A DNA stretch of 64,000 nucleotides, from positions 10,835,872 through 10,899,871 of the forward strand of contig NC_058499.1 of assembly GCF_020382885.2 (NCBI RefSeq), given 5' to 3'. Below, piece by piece: positions 51,701-60,719 of this stretch (positions are counted from its first letter, which is position 1; each line of letters begins with the position of its first letter). A program made the translations under genes and the position numbers. The DNA is from Scatophagus argus (Eukaryota > Chordata > Actinopteri > Scatophagidae). Below the pieces are notes generated by a model. That model saw only the letters and a list, made by a program, of their open reading frames with translations. It was not told where the DNA came from and did no database searches.

Positions 51701-53546
51701 TATTATATAAACATATATAATATAAATATAAAATATATATAATATATATATTGGGCTGACTCTTGAGTAAACTGAGTAAAAGAATAATAACAGTATAAGA
51801 AAAATAAAGCCATCAACATCATTCATTTTTCTTTCATGTTAAGATTCACTGTTTTGTCCTCTGCCAGAGGGTGGAGTGCTGAGGTGAGGATAAATGGCAT
51901 GACTCAGCTGTACCCCCGTAAACAGAAAATGCTACCAGCCCTCCAGACTACTGACTACCATGACAAGGACTCCATATATATTTAGCATCTTTCCTCTGTA
52001 GGCATTTTGACTCCACTTGTTAATTTAGTTATCATCAAAAGTGCACAGGTTTCCGCTTGCTTGATTATTGTATGCATTAATTATAATTGCACTGCATGCG
52101 TTTTTGAAAGTGTTTTCACGCACATGTGCACATGGCCAAGTACAGCACAATCACATTTATGTTTCCATATTGTTATAGGATTCCTTTAACTGACAAATGA
52201 ACTAGAAACGTTTCTAATTGCTTCCATTGTTTATTTAGGTGTTGCTTTGATTTTCCAAATGTCCACAGGTAGGAGCAAAGCAGCTGCATGAACACAAAGT
52301 GCCATTTGTTCCCATTAATGCCAAAACAGTGCTATAATTAAAAAAAGAGAGGATCCGCCTCTCTTTGAGGTACAAATTAAGCAAGTATAATTTCCTCTAA
52401 TTATAATTATTTGACCATAAATTACTGCGCAGACAACTAACTCTTATCCTGTGAAATCGCTTGCACACATTAATGTTATCTTTAGAGAAGACAATAAGCT
52501 TGACCAGTGATTCTCATATAGTCAAAACTGTTTCGTATATTTGTTTAAAAACAACATATTACACCGAGTTGTTCCACCTGCCTTCTTATTGGTTTTAACA
52601 TTTAGTCCCTGAATGCAACAGGCTTTTGAAAAGCCGTGACACAATGACAAGAGGTCATGCTCTGAGCACAGTTTATGTAAGAGATAGTCATGGTTCAAGA
52701 AGCCACTGCCCATAGTCCTTAAGGCATGAGACAAAGGCAGTCAGCCGCTTATGAGATGTTGTAATTGCAGAGTCTGTCGTGAACTCTGCAATTGCACTAC
52801 ATGAGGTGACAGGGAGATGTCAGTACTGTTTGTCTTTGAAGTTCATTGAAGGGTTGCAGGGGAGAAATCGTGTCTTACCATGAGCACTGCTGCAGAAATA
52901 CAACAATACTGACTCAGCCGCCTATCATAGAGTCGCATCGAATTAAAACTCTCTAAAGAACATCGCTGAGTGATCAAGACATACACAAATGCACAGAGCC
53001 TGGGTTCACAAATGCACCAAAGGTCAAGATTGGATGCAAATATATATGCACATATAACTATAACCCATTTTATGATGTACCACTGACAAATGGTGAGGAA
53101 AATTATCAAACTTACCAGTGTATGTCCATTTGGCACCTGAAACAGACAACAAATGATTTTATCTCATTGTACATTAAAAATGTTATTATAATCTGGCACA
53201 AAAGCAAACAGAAAACAGTTTATTTGGAAAATACAAGCTGAGCCAAGCAACTACATTTAATGCCCTGGTTCCTCATTAAAACTACAAGCAGATGGATGGA
53301 GACACCTGTCATGAAGCATCATGTGCTTCAAGTGCAAAAAAAGTTCCAGATATCCTGCTGAAGAGCAAACATTTTCTTCTTCTTCTTCTTCTTCTGACTT
53401 CTGGTTAACACAAACGTAAAACTGCATCCAAATCTTTAACATCCTAACAGAACTTTTTTTCCCTCCTCAGTGATCTTACCATGAACTGCAGCGAGGAAAG
53501 TCAGCTGGAGTAGCACGATAGGTGTGAAGCTCTGAAAGCGCATCAT
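40118..53546 (-). CDS. ca12: ca12, membrane-anchored extracellular carbonic anhydrase XII
   Basis: Ten coding exons give 339 residues (human 354): 53480-53546, 53116-53136, 50315-50494, 48877-49019, 45779-45874, 45622-45685, 45214-45371, 44905-45031, 41758-41842 and 40118-40196. The signal peptide is [23 protein letters not shown]. The alpha-CA core is complete: proton-shuttle His88 (NNGHS), zinc ligands His113 and His115 (LHLHWG) and His139 (MHVVHFNS), the Thr pair in SLTTPPC, and the cysteine pair YCGG/PPC. A transmembrane helix ([20 protein letters not shown], about 287-309) and a short tail ending EKDEYGSRV follow. It hydrates CO2 at the cell surface. Membrane topology plus the usp3 neighbourhood favour CA12 over CA9 or CA14. 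The exon 7 donor (GTGCTC) is weak by eye, but phase and homology require it. Confidence 0.92.
42742..42775. repeat. CA microsatellite in ca12 intron 8
   Basis: A near-perfect (CA)n tract of about 30 bases with one or two interruptions at the left end. Confidence 0.85.
43583..44329 (-). CDS. Unrecognised 248-residue protein, nested in ca12 intron 8
   Basis: A single open frame of 249 codons runs on the ca12 strand, wholly inside a ca12 intron. I do not recognise the family. Codon choice looks genuinely coding (CAG over CAA, CTG and CTC over TTA, AAG and GAG frequent). The protein is hydrophilic and basic, with no signal peptide, membrane helix or obvious repeat. Notable parts are [58 protein letters not shown] and the Pro/aromatic end [12 protein letters not shown]. 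An in-frame TAG lies 10 bases before the ATG, and a CACTACAG acceptor ends two bases before that TAG. The ATG is therefore the likely start, probably after a 5' UTR intron. AATAAA on the minus strand lies at 43296-43301. No poly(A) remnant was seen after the stop, which argues against a fresh retrocopy. Confidence 0.6.
   Translation of the reverse strand: MLVEEAHSHFKEYPTGWDIEQAVIGCVSDAGRGLQGILTVTSPLTRKGIIQQLLAGDLADLADEGLYQLLPSGSEKLHAGKKKEPKYQQSETLSKSKQQMLNLYPLKKSQATLPVGKLGLAEEALCYVSTEQRVFHELKQSHRETQLVQALRDSVFPDLNLKSYLDCKSDLALSTIRHILRGRPPTDEALELDRSLTKALRNQKKISMATKQNVPVTKYGGLSPATVPITPHSQGYPHPWLLPMEWED
45875..53115 (-). other. Large ca12 introns 2-4, nothing recognised
   Basis: The introns at 45875-48876 (3.0 kb), 49020-50314 (1.3 kb) and 50495-53115 (2.6 kb) are AT-rich, with many short ORFs and no recognisable exon, RNA gene or transposon. 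The block at 51690-51755 is an almost pure AT tract with short TATA repeats. Regulatory elements could be present but cannot be named from the sequence. Confidence 0.5.
53374..53395. repeat. CTT trinucleotide microsatellite in ca12 intron 1
   Basis: About seven tandem CTT units (GAA on the ca12 strand), close to the acceptor side of nothing coding. Confidence 0.8.
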
Positions 53547-54398
53547 GATCTCCTCAGCCCTCCCTTCTTGTGGTGAGCCTGATGTTAACCCCGTGCGGAG
53601 CAAGAACTTGGAGCACCAGTGCGCCAGCCTTCAAACCGGCTTTTATATCCATGTTGCCAGCTTCATTGTAGCTCGCACTGACGTCAGGGCAACAACAAAA
53701 CCAGCCTCCAGAGTCATCTGGTCACCAGAGAGTGACAGCTCAACAGAGGCGACCGCATCCAACCGAAGTCACTCATTTAGAGCCCGATCCGCCGGCGAAC
53801 CAAGCGTGAGGGAGAAGCTGCGCGTCATGCACGTGCGCCGGTGTTACTTTGTGACGCTGGAGGTTCATGAGACAGATGGGTTGACCAAGTATCGACAAGT
53901 GAAGTGTGAGGGCTCTTCACCCACAGGCAACACTGGGAAATACATCAGGGTTCTCTTCGTCCCACCTGTCTGCAAGTTTTTGAATTGCTCTGGTGTCCAC
54001 TGTCCAGACATCGTGAGGTTACAAGTCAAAACAAAACAAAAAACTAAACAAAACAAAAGGATGCTTGCCACAACAATGTACACCACATACATTAACATCT
54101 AAAAATAAGCACGTTAACCTTTTTTGTCCTGTCATGGTGCATTTAGTTTCCACTCAAAAACGTGCATTGCTTATTGTGACATCACTTGGGTTTTTGAGGT
54201 GTGCAGAATGATGGCTGTAAAGGGTTTGACGCTGTTTTCACGTCCATCAGCTGAAGAGGGAAATTTTTTCTTTAATTCAAGATGAGTAGGTCTACTATAC
54301 AAGCATGACACTGTGACATTACAAATAGCTGCTTGGATTGGAAGTCAGCTCTGCATTTATATACAGCTTACACATGACCAGATCTATATCTATCAACA
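53547..54398 (-). promoter_or_regulatory. ca12 promoter with TATA box
   Basis: A minus-strand TATAAAAG (plus CTTTTATA, 53640-53647) lies about 95 bases upstream of the ca12 ATG, placing transcription start near 53610 and giving a 5' UTR of roughly 65 nt. The flank to about 53860 is fairly GC-rich with several CpGs. An open frame on the plus strand starting at 53545 crosses this promoter but has no protein-like content. The rest of the stretch to the Tc1 fragment shows nothing. Confidence 0.55.
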
Positions 54399-54820
54399 TT
54401 ATATAGACAAAAGTATTGGGTCACTTGACCACTGCATCAACAGGGATTTTAATGACATCGCAATCTAAATACATAAACAGCTTTGCAGCTGTAACAGCTT
54501 CCACTCTTCTTCGTGTTTCTGTGGAATTATTGCCCACCCATGCAGTAGAGCACTGGTGAGGTCAGACACTGATATTGGCCAACAAGGTCTGGCTCGCAAT
54601 CTCTGTTCCAGTTCATCCCAAAGGTGTTTGATGGGGTTGAGGTCAGGGCTCTGTGTGGGCCAGTCAAGTTCTTCCACACCAAACTCATCCAGCCATGTGT
54701 TTATGGACTTTGCTTTGTGCACTGGGGCACAGTCATGCTGGAACAGAAAAGGGCCTTCCCCAAACTGTTTCCCTTCACTGGAAGTAAGAGGCCAAGCCCA
54801 AACCCTGAAAAACAGCCCCA
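54399..54820 (-). mobile_element. Tc1-like transposon fragment with transposase C-terminus
   Basis: The plus-strand left end TATATAGACAAAAGTATTGG is the terminal repeat. The minus strand encodes a DDE transposase end: FLFQHDCAPVHKAKSINTW, then LDWPTQSPDLNPIKHLWDEL. The third acidic catalytic position falls in a Lys-His context here rather than the usual Glu-His. A deletion near 54765 joins CAAACTGTTT directly to CCCTTCACTGG, skipping a block that the 34705 copy keeps. The right end is missing past about 54820. It belongs to the same family as the 34705 copy and is inactive. Confidence 0.85.
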
Positions 54821-55120
54821 GGGTTTTGGTCGCATTTGTAATGTCCTGCATAAAATGACAGTAAGTGTTCATCATTATGCCGACTTATACCCCAGTCCAC
54901 TTCTGTATTCTGTATCATGTTTACCTGCAGTGTAATGTTTTACCCATAATAAAAGTAGTAAAAAGAGGAAGATATCTATCCCTGCCATTAATTTCTGTCT
55001 CAATTGAAGGTGTCACCCTAAGGGAAATGTTGGTCCAAAGGTCAGTAGTGACAACCAACTCCCACTGTAGTTTACAACCTCACTCAGTCCAGGAAAAACG
55101 GCACAAAGACAAGCAGCAAA
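54821..55120 (+). promoter_or_regulatory. Upstream region of the Kunitz gene
   Basis: About 300 bases lie between the Tc1 fragment and the Kunitz gene ATG. The transposon remnant therefore lies in or next to the promoter. No TATA box was identified with confidence, and no coding content is visible. Confidence 0.35.
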
Positions 55121-58049
55121 ATGAAGCACCTGCTGTTTTTGGGGATTGCTTTTGCTACATTCCACGTCTGCCGCTCGAATACTCCAGGTACATCAAACTG
55201 TTTTCTTTTTCAGTTGCAGATAATTTAAAACCATACCTGAAGATCAGTTTATAGATCAGGGGATTACTTTATAGAATAGGGCAGGTAGTTAGCACATGGG
55301 CTCATCTTTAGTGAAAAATTATAAAATGCTGGCCTTGTGTTTTGTATTTCAACATAATTTCAAAAATATGCTTTACGTATGTTATGTACACATTTTGGAT
55401 GTGACAGCTGATGTTTTTCACTTTGATGTATTGTTTCAGTTTTGCTGAAACTGAACCAAGGAGACTAAGCTTCACCTTTTGTCCTTTCAGAGCCACATGG
55501 CGGGACTCTGAAGGCTAATTCATTTACAAAATAAGAATGGTGCCTGTTTATTTTCTTAGTCTAATAAAATCATTAATTTCAATCAGAAATCAAAAGACTT
55601 GATGAAAAAAAGCTTCAGGTCACTATACAAATTTAGACTGCACCTCTCAGCAGGATGTAATTGTATTTTACCTTTTTTACTGACCTTATGTTCAGGTTGC
55701 AACTTGAAACTGAAGCCAGCAATGATTGTCTTTAGCCATGACCAAAAAAGAAAAGACAGTCTTAACTGTACATTTACTCTCCTGAAAATGTTATTTGCAC
55801 ACCGTTAACAACTGTGCTAAGCTGACTGGACATTTCCTCCCTCTATAATTCCAAACTTTTAAACAGTGAGATCATTTCTGTCTGAGCATCAGCAAGATGA
55901 ACTGAAGATATGTCAGCCAGCAACTTCATCTCTCCTTGCAACTGCTGTGGGATGAACTGTGGGATGCCCACATTTTCATCATATATGAATAACCATTTAG
56001 TTTCCCTCCAAAATCAACTGCATTTTGAGTTAAAAGAACCGGTCTGAAACCACCACAAGGGCGGGAGGATTGAAAATGTACCATAAATGATACTTTTTAT
56101 TGCTGTCATAAAAAGAGGGAGTGGGTGATGAGGTTAGTTAAACATTATGTGATCACAGGTTGCTGATTTCTACAGAAACCTACCATACAGTACTGTAATT
56201 GTTTGAAAACCAGAGCATTGCAATTGCATATTAAACTAATAGTTTTTTTTTCTTATCACCCAACAGATTTCTGTAGATTGCCATCTGCTGAAGGTGAAGG
56301 GACAAACTTCAACATTAAGCTGTTTTATAATATAACCGCAGATGAGTGCAATCCGTTCGTATTCAAAGGACAAGGAGGAAATGACAACCGTTTTGACAAT
56401 GAAATCGAGTGTATAAGAAACTGTTCTGTCAACGCTGAGAAAATCTACCCCATGGATGGTAAAATGATTTTTATGACACTATACTGACAGAGGCCAAATA
56501 AAATAGTTTGTTTAGTTTAATTACTAATTCAGTTTCGTGTAAGACAAATGTCTAATGTAACCTAAAAGACCACCTGAACAGTTTGTGTTCCTGGCTGTTG
56601 TCTGAGGACTTTGGAACTTGAACTGAGTAAAGAGGTAGAGTTTTATGGCCTTAAGGACTATGAAAGGAAACACTACATCATCATGAAGCCTCCTCACCAG
56701 AGAGGGATGTTCTTGAGATGTGCCTCCACCTGATTTTAAGGAAGGATCCCTTAATTTTGTCTGTAGAGGAGAATGTTCATTGCTAATGCTATTTTGTGTG
56801 TCAGTTTGATGGGCCTCAATAATGTTGAGTTTTATTTTTTTTCATGTAATGACTTTATGTCTTCAGAGAGTGCAGGAAAGACATGTCAGCATTGAATATT
56901 TGCAATACGCCACCAAGTGGTGAAAGATCATCACGGCAGATGAAAGTGTGAATAAACACAGTCAGTAGCAGTAACTGTCCACTGTATCAGTAGCTAAGTA
57001 GTTCACATGTAATTACATCTGTGCATTTTATAGTAATATCACCAAAAATGTTTTTAACAACAACTGTTATGACACTTCTAACAGTGATGATGATGATTTG
57101 TCTTCACAGCCTCCGAAGCTTGCCACTTTAAAAAGGCAAAAGGTCGATGTAATGGCAAATACTTGATGTACTACTACGATTCTGTCCATAAGAAATGCAA
57201 AACGTTCTTTTGGACTGGATGCGTTGGAAACGGAAACAGATTTCGCACCATTGAAAGTTGCAATTCCACCTGTACTGGCATCCATGGTGAGCACAAATCC
57301 CTCACTCATCTGCACAGCTGCTGACAATTATACATTAAGTTTTTGAACTAATAACTCAGTAATGATACTGAAACAACAGGACAATGTTATCATGTTTTTA
57401 ACATGTTTTTATTAAATGTGTTTGTTCAAAGATGAAGGTGACGAACCAGAGGAGGATGAGTCAGACACCCCTATTGGTCAGTACACAATGAATTCAATGG
57501 TCCACGAGAAACTACTCACAGTTTTAATTTACAATATACTCCTAATTCTTTATTATTTTAGAAGTGACAGTGTAAGCAGAACAGATCTCTCTTTTAGTTG
57601 GGTTTGTTTCGGTCCAAATTGTTTTTATGATGTATCAGATTTCAGCTGGTGGCAACCAAAAATTGTAATGTCCTTTGTTTCAGTTTCAGCACTTAATTTG
57701 TGTACTTGAATCCTACTCATCTGTAGCACTGTTGTCTTCTTTAACAGCAATCATCTGTGGAGTTTTGCTCGCAGTCATTATTGCCATTATCATCACAGTT
57801 ACGATTGTCTTGACCGTTAAATCAAAGTAAGTCAATTTTTCTTTCTCTTACGTTTTACATAAAGAATGATGAAACACTACAACTATAAAATAATAGCATT
57901 ACTTACAGTTAATGAGCACTCTCCTTTAATTAACTCAATATTCTTTGTATTTCTTCAGGAAAAAGAGCTCCAAGAAAAAGGCAGCAGGGAAAAGTAGAGA
58001 CCCCAAGTTGGAGTCACCTCTTCAAGAGCAGGGACTTGAAATGTCATAG
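55121..58049 (+). CDS. Two-Kunitz-domain type I membrane protein
   Basis: Six coding exons give 216 residues: 55121-55187, 56267-56458, 57110-57286, 57432-57476, 57748-57826 and 57959-58049. The signal peptide is MKHLLFLGIAFATFHVCRS. Each Kunitz domain is a single phase 1 exon, as usual. Domain 2 has all six cysteines at canonical spacing (91, 100, 116, 124, 137, 141), but its P1 residue is Asn101, not Lys/Arg. Domain 1 has Cys25, Cys50, Cys71 and Cys75, while the two positions of the third disulfide are Gly34 and Gln58; its P1 is Thr35. An acidic linker (DEGDEPEEDESD), a transmembrane helix (about 161-183) and a polybasic tail (KSKKKSSKKK) follow. The architecture recalls SPINT2-type inhibitors, but neither reactive loop looks like a trypsin inhibitor, so the function is open. 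Confidence 0.85.
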
Positions 58050-59686
58050 AAAATCAAGCCACCATGACAGCAAAATGTGGAGTCTTTACCAGCTTGGTTT
58101 TGTATTATAACCCTTCTAGTCTGGATACCAAACATATCAGCTAATTATAACATTTAAGCTGAACTTTGATGTTTTATTGACATGGTATATTCATTACAAT
58201 ACTGTTCAATTTTCTATTTTGCTTCCCCTCTAAAATATGTGCAAGGTGCTCTTTATAAAGTTGTATTTTTTCTAGGGAGGTTCATCCTTTACTTTCATCC
58301 AGCAATCCAAAACAAATCTGATTAGTTTAAGTGAAATCAAAAGAGTTAATAGTTAGTTAATCGACATTAGTAAATAGTAAAAAATTCATTAGTAACCAGT
58401 CTGTCATCTGACAAATCCTTATTTGCCAACAGCCAAATTTTCTTTTTTTTCCAGCTTTTTGGTTGCAAGGATTTCTTGTTTTACTTTATCTCATGTGTGA
58501 GAGAACTGAAGACGAAAATGGACTTTGGTCTGGCAAAAAAGACATTTCCTCCATTCTTTTTTCTGTCCATTTCTAAAAAAAAAATCTGATATTTTATAGA
58601 CCAAACAATAAACTGAGAGAGTAGTAGGCATCATTACACGCAGAAAATCTTTTGAAAAAATTTCCATTAGAAAACAATTCAGTGCTTTAGACAAGCAAAG
58701 CAGGAAGAGAGCTGCATCATTCCAAGTTACTCATCATACTTGCATAGAATTACCTGAAACACAGCTAACATTGTGGTCTCATCATCCAAAATATAAACGA
58801 CATCATTGCTTGGCTCAAAAATTTGCTGAAAAATGTCTGAGGTCTTCTGAAGGCACATGCCAATTCAAAACCAAACACATATATTTAGAGCTGTTTTTGT
58901 GCAGCAATGCCCTCTGCACACTCTCTGTTATTATGTTTTTCTGCTCAGCATTTGTGAATCTTTTGATTTAGACTGTAAAAATTTTAACATAAAAGTGTCA
59001 AAAACAATCTTTCATATCTTGTTGCATTTATCTTAAAATCATTAGTCGCTTGTGCTCCGTGCAACAAAGCAGCTTTGCGTAATAATAACTGGAGTGAGTA
59101 CTTTTATGGGAAATGTTCTGGTGGAGTTTTTTTCATTAACTGTAGGTGGTGTAAATATTCATAAAACAATTTGATGATCATCTAGACTAATATTTTTTAA
59201 TGCTGAAAATGTTCTAAAGAGTAGGTTTTTGTTTAACGAAACAACTTCTCTTCAAGATGCGGTAGCTACCTACTGTTTTAAGTTGGAATAAGGTTAAGGT
59301 GTCTGATTTGTCCAAAAAAATATGCTGTTGCCGTTTAACTTGATGTTTAGTTTAACACTATTATTGATGAAATGTAATCTTTATTTTGCAATCCATGATG
59401 TCATGTGAAGACTGTTGATGCAGTGGAATGGGAAAAGCATTTTAATGGCCCAATGTTAGAATTGTGTGTGAACCTGGATGGTGAGAAATGCATTAATTCA
59501 GAAATAAGTACTTGGAAAAGAAGATTGCATTGCTAACTAACAGAAGACACTATGCAAAAGGTTCATCTTTTACTGGATAAAATGCTGAATGTCTTTCCTT
59601 TGAGGTTGAGATCGTATCTTGAGGATGGGTTTGAACATGGTACATTTTTTGACATCAATAATGTCATCATATGTGAGGAAAATAAA
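58050..59686 (+). other. 3' UTR of the Kunitz gene
   Basis: AT-rich sequence without coding potential runs to an AATAAA at 59681-59686, giving a long 3' UTR of about 1.6 kb. Earlier signals may also be used, since AATAAA-like words occur near 58608. Confidence 0.5.
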
Positions 59687-60719
59687 GGTTCATCTTCGTA
59701 AAAATGGACTACAAATTGTGCATTAACACTCATTTATCATGCTCATTGTTTAAAACTCTACAAGGCATCATAATTTGTAGATCTTGAAATGTTCCCACTT
59801 GGTAAACTTGGTAAATCAACATCAATGAAGCTATCATACGGAAAATGAAACTTGGTTGAAAGTGGGCCAAATTGTTTATTTGATTTCTGAAGCAAAGTGA
59901 AATATGGTCTTTTGGGGGTGAAAAATTGTCCCAAACGTGTAAAGACAGTGGTGGTTTCAGAAGGAGAAAAGAGTGGTTAAGCACTTAACACGGGTGTAAT
60001 TATGACGTATATTTACGGTAAAACAATTTCACCGTTTTAACAAGGCTCACTCTGTTTAGGACAATTCACAGCCTGTGGCCATGGGTTGTCACAAACGAGG
60101 CAGTGGCTACTACGCATGCGTGCCACGGTGACAAGTTCTATCTCGCAACATGGCTAATTTTTAATAAGGATAACATTAAAGCTTCCACATGTCAATGTCT
60201 ATAAATGTAATATAAATGACTCCGGGGTCAAATATGCGGCACATTTAGCTTCTCTAAGCGGTCCGGAGAGTGTGAGCTAAGAAGGAAGTAGTCCTACGTA
60301 CTCCCACAAGCTTTTTCATCTTTGTTTTGTAGTTGGCAAACGGGCGAACCGGCAGACACAACGTCACTTCCTCAAGTTATTTCCATTTGTTTGTGGCAAA
60401 CGCCCGCAGTTATCTAGTATCTTACACACCAAAGATAACGTTGCTGTTTTAATTTGCAGTATGTCAGAGAAACAGCAGTACCTTTATTTTCTGTAAACTG
60501 CTGTACCCTGAAATTATGCAAGAAAATACTCGCTATCAAACGTGTTAGCAAAAACAGGAAAACGTGCGTCCGCGAATAGAAGTAGTTGTTCAGCTAACGT
60601 TAGCTAGCTAGTTTACTTTAATTGGCTAACTATTGTTAGCTACCTTGTTCGTTGTATCGTTGGTGTTGTAACGTTAGTGTTGGTGTAACGGTAACTAACT
60701 TACCCACAATTGCACACTG
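59687..60719 (+). promoter_or_regulatory. usp3 promoter and 5' UTR
   Basis: The sequence becomes CpG-richer from about 60050. TACGCATGCG at 60111-60120 is an NRF1-like palindrome. CGTCACTTCC (about 60362-60371) reads GGAAGTGACG on the other strand, an ETS/CRE-like pair. Between 60593 and 60700 there are several GCTAACGTTAGC-type and AACGTTAG words. No other gene is visible. Confidence 0.5.

Noticed and set aside
53545-54102. A 185-codon plus-strand open frame starting at the ca12 ATG region
   Set aside because: It is antisense to the ca12 signal exon and promoter, has no recognisable motif, and ends in a lysine/glutamine run made from AAAC repeats.
54556-54935. Two plus-strand frames of about 100 codons
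   Set aside because: They are antisense to the Tc1-like transposase fragment.
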